In this document: piece after piece, positions 60,387 through 64,000 of the stretch | Numbering within the stretch: the stretch's first letter is position 1 | How the letters are laid out: every line of letters begins with the position of its first letter | Assembly: GCF_000737535.1 (NCBI RefSeq) | Contig: NZ_CP006269.1 | Coordinates: forward strand, 1,240,001-1,304,000 | DNA length: 64,000 nt | Direction: 5' to 3' | Origin: Synechococcus sp. KORDI-100 | GTDB lineage: Bacteria; Cyanobacteriota; Cyanobacteriia; PCC-6307; Cyanobiaceae | Program-made: the position numbers and the translations under genes | Notes under the pieces: generated by a model | Told to the model about the DNA's origin: nothing | Databases searched by the model: none | What the model saw: only the letters and a program-made list of their open reading frames with translations

Positions 60387-60598
60387 GAACTGGTCAAGCC
60401 GTTGGTCTTTAACAAGCTTGAAAGTCAGGTCTGGTACATGCTCTGCATCACTAGAAAATTGAGCAGGAAAGACAGCAGGGGCGTCTACTCATCAGTCTTA
60501 GCTGTCTTGATCCGAGAGCAGTTGTCTCAATGAGCAGCGTTGGCAGTTCTTAGGTGCTTCTACATGCGATTGCAGCGGTTGGTTATTGATGAGTGTGA

Positions 60599-60829
60599 TT
60601 ACCCAGCTTCAGCAGCCCAACCCATCTCCTTCTGCCAGGTAGGAGCCCAGAGCTTGCACTTCTTAGTGAGGTGATCGCCTTGCGCCAATTGCTTCTGCCT
60701 GAGGTTGCAGCCAAGAAGCGTGTGGCAGTGGCGGTCTACGCCGTAACTGAAGTGCTGGCACGTCATGCAGATGCAGGCACCCTTCCACCCCTCCAGCTCG
60801 CGATCGTCAACAAAGTCCCACTCCTCCAC
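60599..60829 (-). CDS. Cys-rich, possibly zinc-binding small protein (copy 2)
   Basis: 76 residues, differing from copy 1 (17263) only at the C-terminal end (WQKEMGWAAEAG versus WQKTMGWAPEAG). Those differences lie outside the 695-bp repeat. CICMTCQHFSYGVDRHCHTLLGC carries the cysteines and histidines. Function unknown. Confidence 0.65.
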   Translation of the reverse strand: MEEWDFVDDRELEGWKGACICMTCQHFSYGVDRHCHTLLGCNLRQKQLAQGDHLTKKCKLWAPTWQKEMGWAAEAG

Positions 60830-61325
60830 GGCTATCTGACAAGTACACCAGTACTAGTACAGGCATGGCCGACAGCGCAACAGCGCCATTGGACAATGGA
60901 GAGGGGGCCGTACTTGGGAACCCTTCGCCAGCTAGCCGATCGGACTCATGGTTCTCCTGACAACACTGGCGAGCCTTGCGCTTGTCCCTTTCAGCTTCGT
61001 CCATCACAACGACTCTGATCCTTACGGGTGGCACATGAGCTGCGAGCGTTTCCAGCAGCGCGCTGTCGAAATCGCCGCTGACAAAAACGTCAGCTACGCC
61101 TGGCGGATGAAGCTGATCGGATACCTGATGACGAAGCTTGAGGATCCCTCTTCCTGCGAGCTGGATCTGGCCGTCCTTCAACAGTTGCGAATCCCCGACC
61201 AGAGAAAAGCCCCAGCTCACCAGGCCAGGGCATCGTCGTTCTCATGACAACGGTCTAACCAGGCTGATGAGTATTTATACGTACGGCTTCCACTACCTGC
61301 TAAATCCTGTCAATGGCCGCATTTG
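60631..61325 (+). repeat. 695-bp direct repeat, copy 2
   Basis: Gapless match to 17295-17989, 43336 bases away in the same orientation. The sequence on both sides differs. Unequal recombination between the copies would delete or circularise the 43 kb between them, which includes core genes. Confidence 0.9.
60948..61247 (+). CDS. Small secreted protein (copy 2)
   Basis: Identical in sequence to 17612-17911: signal MVLLTTLASLALVPFSF, then a two-cysteine helical domain. Entirely inside the 695-bp repeat. Confidence 0.6.
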   Translation: MVLLTTLASLALVPFSFVHHNDSDPYGWHMSCERFQQRAVEIAADKNVSYAWRMKLIGYLMTKLEDPSSCELDLAVLQQLRIPDQRKAPAHQARASSFS

Positions 61326-61376
61326 ATCGCTGAGCTGAGATCTGAAGCTGACTGATTTCAACTCTTTCAAGGCATT

Positions 61377-61403
61377 CCCCCGTCAGCAATGGCGGGGTTT
61401 TTC
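61377..61403 (+). terminator. Rho-independent terminator
   Basis: CCCCCGTCAGCAATGGCGGGG then T5. Member of the repeated family; nothing intact upstream uses it except remnants of the TPR 3' flank (TCTGAAGCTGACTGATTTCAAC). Confidence 0.75.
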
Positions 61404-61486
61404 TGTTTGCAGACCAGGCATAGACAGGGCTCAAAGATGAAGGCTAGAGATGGACAAACCGCGCACTGAAAAGCTTCATATAACGC
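61404..61486 (+). promoter_or_regulatory. TPR leader without TPR gene
   Basis: GTTTGCAGACCAGGCATAGACAGGG, GGCTAGAGATGGACAAACC... matches the leader before the three TPR genes, but no VTTAFAAA signal peptide follows. A vacant module position. Confidence 0.5.
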
Positions 61487-61652
61487 TGGGCTGACTCCCA
61501 TGCTTCTCAAGAGAGAGCCAGTGATCTCCCAGCGCCCAATGTTCACAAAAGAAGCCATTGGATGGAGGTGTCTGGGGACCCTCCATAGACAACATCACAT
61601 CTATCAGGCGTTCAGTGCCGTTCGGATGCATCGATTGCATCAACCAAATGAT

Positions 61653-61752
61653 CCGCTGCTGCAATCACTCTGGTCCGGACCAAAGTAAAGGCTGCCGACC
61701 ACCTGGGTATCAACCGCACCACTCTGCGGCGAGGACTCGCCACTGTCTGAAT
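61653..61752 (+). pseudogene. Fis-type HTH remnant
   Basis: An open stretch reads AITLVRTKVKAADHLGINRTTLRRGLATV and stop. K-A-A-x-x-L-G-I-N-R-T-T-L-R is the C-terminal helix-turn-helix of Fis/NtrC-type proteins. A TGA closes the frame just upstream; there is no start. Confidence 0.4.
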
Positions 61753-61786
61753 TAACGGAACTGAGATTCCAAAAGACCTAACCAGC

Positions 61787-62034
61787 AGGAAACACTCAAG
61801 GCAGTCACGCCTGAACCATGACCCTCGGAACCCACATTGCTCTGTTCCTGCTGAATGAACTCGTCTCAGCACTCAGAGCCAATGGCCCTGACAGCTTCAA
61901 GCGGTGCCTTTGTGGCGGGGTGCAGGACTTAGGTAAGCCTGCGGTGAAGGAGCTGCTTCTGGACTGGCTTGCCCCATTTCTGACTAGACGAGAAGGACAG
62001 GCTGATTGCTTGGCACTTGGGCGTGAGCCTCTGA
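61787..62034 (+). pseudogene. Small helical protein family, copy E with upstream block (frameshifted)
   Basis: The upstream block GAAACACTCAAGGCAGTCACGCCTGA precedes ATG 61818: TLGTHIALFLLNELVSALRANGPDSFKRCLCGGVQDLGKPAVKELLLDWLAPFLT. A two-base deletion at about 61984 then shifts the frame, so the ORF ends at 62069 with 83 residues. Restoring the frame gives RLIAWHLGVSL and stop at 62034. Its N-terminus and promoter are intact, so a shortened protein may still be made. Confidence 0.6.
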
Positions 62035-62064
62035 ATCCCTGGTATCGCAGTGCTTCTGGCCCCC

Positions 62065-62100
62065 TGTGACCAACCTCACAGGCAGATCTGACGTAGGTCA
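62065..62100 (+). promoter_or_regulatory. CRP-like palindrome plus second palindrome
   Basis: TGTGA-CCAACC-TCACA, perfect CRP-type, and TGAC-GTAG-GTCA starting 24 bases after its first base. 102 bases separate the first palindrome from ATG 62183. Confidence 0.7.
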
Positions 62101-62113
62101 TCAACTGGTCCGG

Positions 62114-62160
62114 TGATTCCGGAGATGGTGTGTGCATCGGAGGGGAACGACCCCAACGAC
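62114..62160 (+). promoter_or_regulatory. Conserved leader with mini-ORF
   Basis: CCGGAGATGGTGTGTGCATCGG then AGGGGAACGACCCC. Its ATG opens a 40-codon frame (MVCASEGND...) that overlaps the RTX gene start in another frame. Confidence 0.5.
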
Positions 62161-62182
62161 ATCAACATCTCAATCAAAAACA

Positions 62183-62926
62183 ATGACTTACTCACACTCT
62201 CTGAAACAGGTGAAATTCTCACTTCTCCTGCAACGCATGTTTGGTAACAGGAATCCTGCATACGATGCTGATGATATCCGCACAAATGATGGTCTCAATC
62301 GCAACTACAGAACGACTCCGCTGAAAGACTCTTTAACCATCCAACATGACAATCCAATTGAGGCTGATTCCTACAGCTTCAATATGCTGACAGGCCGCTT
62401 TCTTGAGGTTGCAAATAGGAGGAAAAACTACATGCGAATCAATGGAATGGAGGACTTTTCTGCAAGACATTCGGACGCGGAAATGAATATTACAGGCACT
62501 GAAGTTTCCAACCAGATCCAACCTGGCACAGGCGATGATTATGTTCAAGCCATGGGAGGTAACGACACGATACGCGGCAAAGGTGGCGATGACACCCTCT
62601 CAGGAGGAGCCGGAGACGATTACATCGACGCTGGTTTGAATGATGATTTGTTAATTGGTGGAGAAGGCTATGACCGGCTTCGTGGAGGCATAGGAGCTGA
62701 TACGTTCCGTCTCAGCACTGGACACGGTATTGACCACATTATGGATTTCCATGATGGAGAAGACAAGATCGAAATCAGGGCCATCGACGGTTTCGACAAC
62801 GTCATTGTGCGCCCTGGTGCTAATGGAAATGCGCATATTTTCAACAACAACGGCCATAATAGGGTTGCTGTTGTCTATGGCGTGGATGCTGCAGATCTCA
62901 CTGTTCAAGGTGAGGTGATTGCCTGA
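62183..62926 (+). CDS. RTX-type calcium-binding protein
   Basis: 247 residues from ATG 62183. Hemolysin-type nonapeptide repeats at about 125-175: AMGGNDTIRGKGGDDTLSG, GAGDDYIDAGLNDDLLIGGEGYDRLRGG, then GADTFRLSTGHGIDHIMDFHDGEDKIEI, the usual cap of RTX modules. These bind Ca2+ in a parallel beta-roll and mark type I secretion substrates; no exporter is encoded here. The N-terminal 110 residues have no known domain. Cargo of the same flanks as the 335-aa protein. Confidence 0.85.
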   Translation: MTYSHSLKQVKFSLLLQRMFGNRNPAYDADDIRTNDGLNRNYRTTPLKDSLTIQHDNPIEADSYSFNMLTGRFLEVANRRKNYMRINGMEDFSARHSDAEMNITGTEVSNQIQPGTGDDYVQAMGGNDTIRGKGGDDTLSGGAGDDYIDAGLNDDLLIGGEGYDRLRGGIGADTFRLSTGHGIDHIMDFHDGEDKIEIRAIDGFDNVIVRPGANGNAHIFNNNGHNRVAVVYGVDAADLTVQGEVIA

Positions 62927-63086
62927 CCATGCTGCTGGGGAGCCTGATGTTTGAGAAAAAGATCTCCTCTCAAAACTGAAAGCCATACAAAACCAATCGT
63001 TGGGAAAGACAGGGCAGTTTGATTGTGCTGATCGATCTCCCGATAAAACCTCACACACATCACCCCGTCAGCAATGGCGGGGTTTC
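62927..63086 (+). ncRNA. Conserved 3' block, copy 3, with terminator
   Basis: GGGGAGCCTGATG, CCATACAAAACC, GGGAAAGACAGGGCAG, GTGCTGATCGATCTCCC, AAAACCTCACACAC, then ACCCCGTCAGCAATGGCGGGGTTT (63062-63086). Close to the copy at 13798-13938. Confidence 0.4.
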
Positions 63087-63159
63087 TGTATTTGCAGATC
63101 AGATACAGACAGGGATCGTCAATAAGGGCTAGAGATGGTCTAGCCATGCAGCTCTTAAG
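63087..63159 (+). promoter_or_regulatory. Conserved leader of TPR gene
   Basis: GCAGATCAGATACAGACAGGG, AAGGGCTAGAGATGGTCTAGCC; same as at 10940 and 52284. Confidence 0.6.
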
Positions 63160-63204
63160 ATACCTCGCGTTACAACTGCCTTTGCTGCTGCCTTTGCTCT
63201 GTTC

Positions 63205-63735
63205 TTGCCAAGAGGACGCCCGTTACTGGTAGGGCTTACTTCTGCTGTTGGAATTGGAGCAGGGTTGCTGTCAACGCAAACAGCTTATGCACAGAATGCT
63301 ACCGATCTGTTGAATTCAGGGCTTGATAAAGCAAAAAGTGGAAATCTAAAAGGAGCTATTGCGGATTGGACTAAGGCAATCGAGATCTATCCTAAATATG
63401 CCCTTGCCTATTACAATCGTGGGCTTGCGAGAGATAAATTAGGCGATTTCAAGGGCGCCATTGTCGATTACACAAAAGCAATTAAAATCAACCCCAATTA
63501 TGTTAGGGCCTATAACAATCGCGGTAATTCTAAACATAGTTTAAAGGATTATCAGGGAGCAATTTCTGACCATACAAAGTCAATTAAGATTGACCCCAAT
63601 GATGCAAACTACTACTACAATCGTGGCAATTCAAAGAGAGAATTAGGTGATCTCAAAGGTGCTTGCACCGATTGGAGAAAAGCAGCAGAGCTTGGGGATG
63701 AAGATGCTGCTCAATTGATTAGAAATCAGTGCTGA
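63205..63735 (+). CDS. Secreted TPR-repeat protein (copy 3, start codon lost)
   Basis: 176 residues from a TTG; the homologous start used by copies 1 and 2 is here ATA (63160-63162), with IPRVTTAFAAAFALF preserved after it. Four TPR units follow (DLKGAIADWTKAIEIYPKYALAYYNRG, DFKGAIVDYTKAIKINPNYVRAYNNRG, DYQGAISDHTKSIKIDPNDANYYYNRG, DLKGACTDWRKAAELGDED), one more than copies 1 and 2. The TTG start would shorten the hydrophobic signal to RGRPLLVGLTSAVGIGAGLL. Confidence 0.75.
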   Translation: MPRGRPLLVGLTSAVGIGAGLLSTQTAYAQNATDLLNSGLDKAKSGNLKGAIADWTKAIEIYPKYALAYYNRGLARDKLGDFKGAIVDYTKAIKINPNYVRAYNNRGNSKHSLKDYQGAISDHTKSIKIDPNDANYYYNRGNSKRELGDLKGACTDWRKAAELGDEDAAQLIRNQC

Positions 63736-63852
63736 CATCTGACGCTGTCTGATTTCGACTCTTTCAGGGCGTCCCCCGTCACAACCAACGGGATCTGGTA
63801 CTTGGCTTTGTTGATGCTGAATTTGGGTGGGTGGATTTGCTCACAATCAAAA

Positions 63853-64000
63853 TCAACCGTTCAATGGCCTCTGAGAACGGTTGCGCAGGAGCCGTCCTCG
63901 ACGTGTCTTGAGAGTTGATGGAAGTGACGACCATGGCAGAGGCCGTCCTGTGGCCACCGAGTAGGTGGTCTCAGTGATTCTGTTGCCGGGTCCGTTGATT
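63853..64000 (-). CDS. Possible partial CDS at right window edge
   Basis: Leftward open frame from base 64000 to a stop at 63853: ITETTYSVATGRPLPWSSLPSTLKTRRGRLLRNRS. The start lies outside the window. Basic and without a recognised motif; moderate plausibility. Confidence 0.35.
   Translation of the reverse strand, partial: INGPGNRITETTYSVATGRPLPWSSLPSTLKTRRGRLLRNRSQRPLNG

Overview
The window looks like chromosomal DNA of a marine picocyanobacterium of the Synechococcus/Cyanobium group. Pointers are a glucosylglycerol-phosphate phosphatase (StpA/GgpP), a pheophorbide-a-oxygenase-like Rieske protein, a cyanobacterial PPOX-class flavoprotein, an ArsS-type radical SAM protein, DUF3721 proteins and dense, short-spaced genes. 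There are no rRNA genes, no intact transposase and no CRISPR array; the only tRNA signal is a decayed one.

Layout. (1) 1-8800 is mostly core: a partial unknown gene, AlkB-like dioxygenase, SGNH hydrolase, the metY-metA pair, lytic transglycosylase, a sugar-kinase-like protein with a DOMON-like partner. (2) 8800-18640 is an accessory, AT-richer island of small secreted proteins, TPR proteins, a phage terminase relic, palindromes and multicopy small genes. (3) 18660-38000 is core: NAD-dependent-dehydrogenase-like protein, GST, two beta-repeat membrane-anchored proteins, Rieske oxygenase, MBL hydrolase, stpA, arsS-like gene, SepF-domain protein, DUF3721 proteins, a Fur regulator divergent from a NarL-type regulator, CpdA-like phosphodiesterase, 2OG oxygenase, PiT-like permease, PPOX protein, histone-deacetylase-like protein. 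(4) 38000-50000 mixes small hypothetical and secreted proteins with an MscS channel, an ABM-domain membrane protein and a MOSC protein. (5) 50000-64000 is a second accessory island sharing many sequence blocks with the first.

The most striking feature is that the two islands are built from the same movable modules. A constant small helical gene family is followed by a constant promoter/leader (a CRP-like palindrome, then a second palindrome, 102-103 bp before the start codon), then a completely different coding sequence in each copy (335-aa Gly-rich protein, RTX calcium-binding protein, SH3-like secreted protein, others), then a constant 3' block that may encode a small RNA and ends in a CCCCG...CGGGG terminator, then a constant leader and signal peptide on a TPR protein. 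The coding sequences look swapped between fixed flanks. Several copies are decaying by frameshift, start-codon loss or deletion between short repeats, and a 695-bp virtually identical direct repeat links the two islands (17295 and 60631).

Gene functions are from reading the proteins by eye; no searches were run, and many small secreted proteins have no function I can name.
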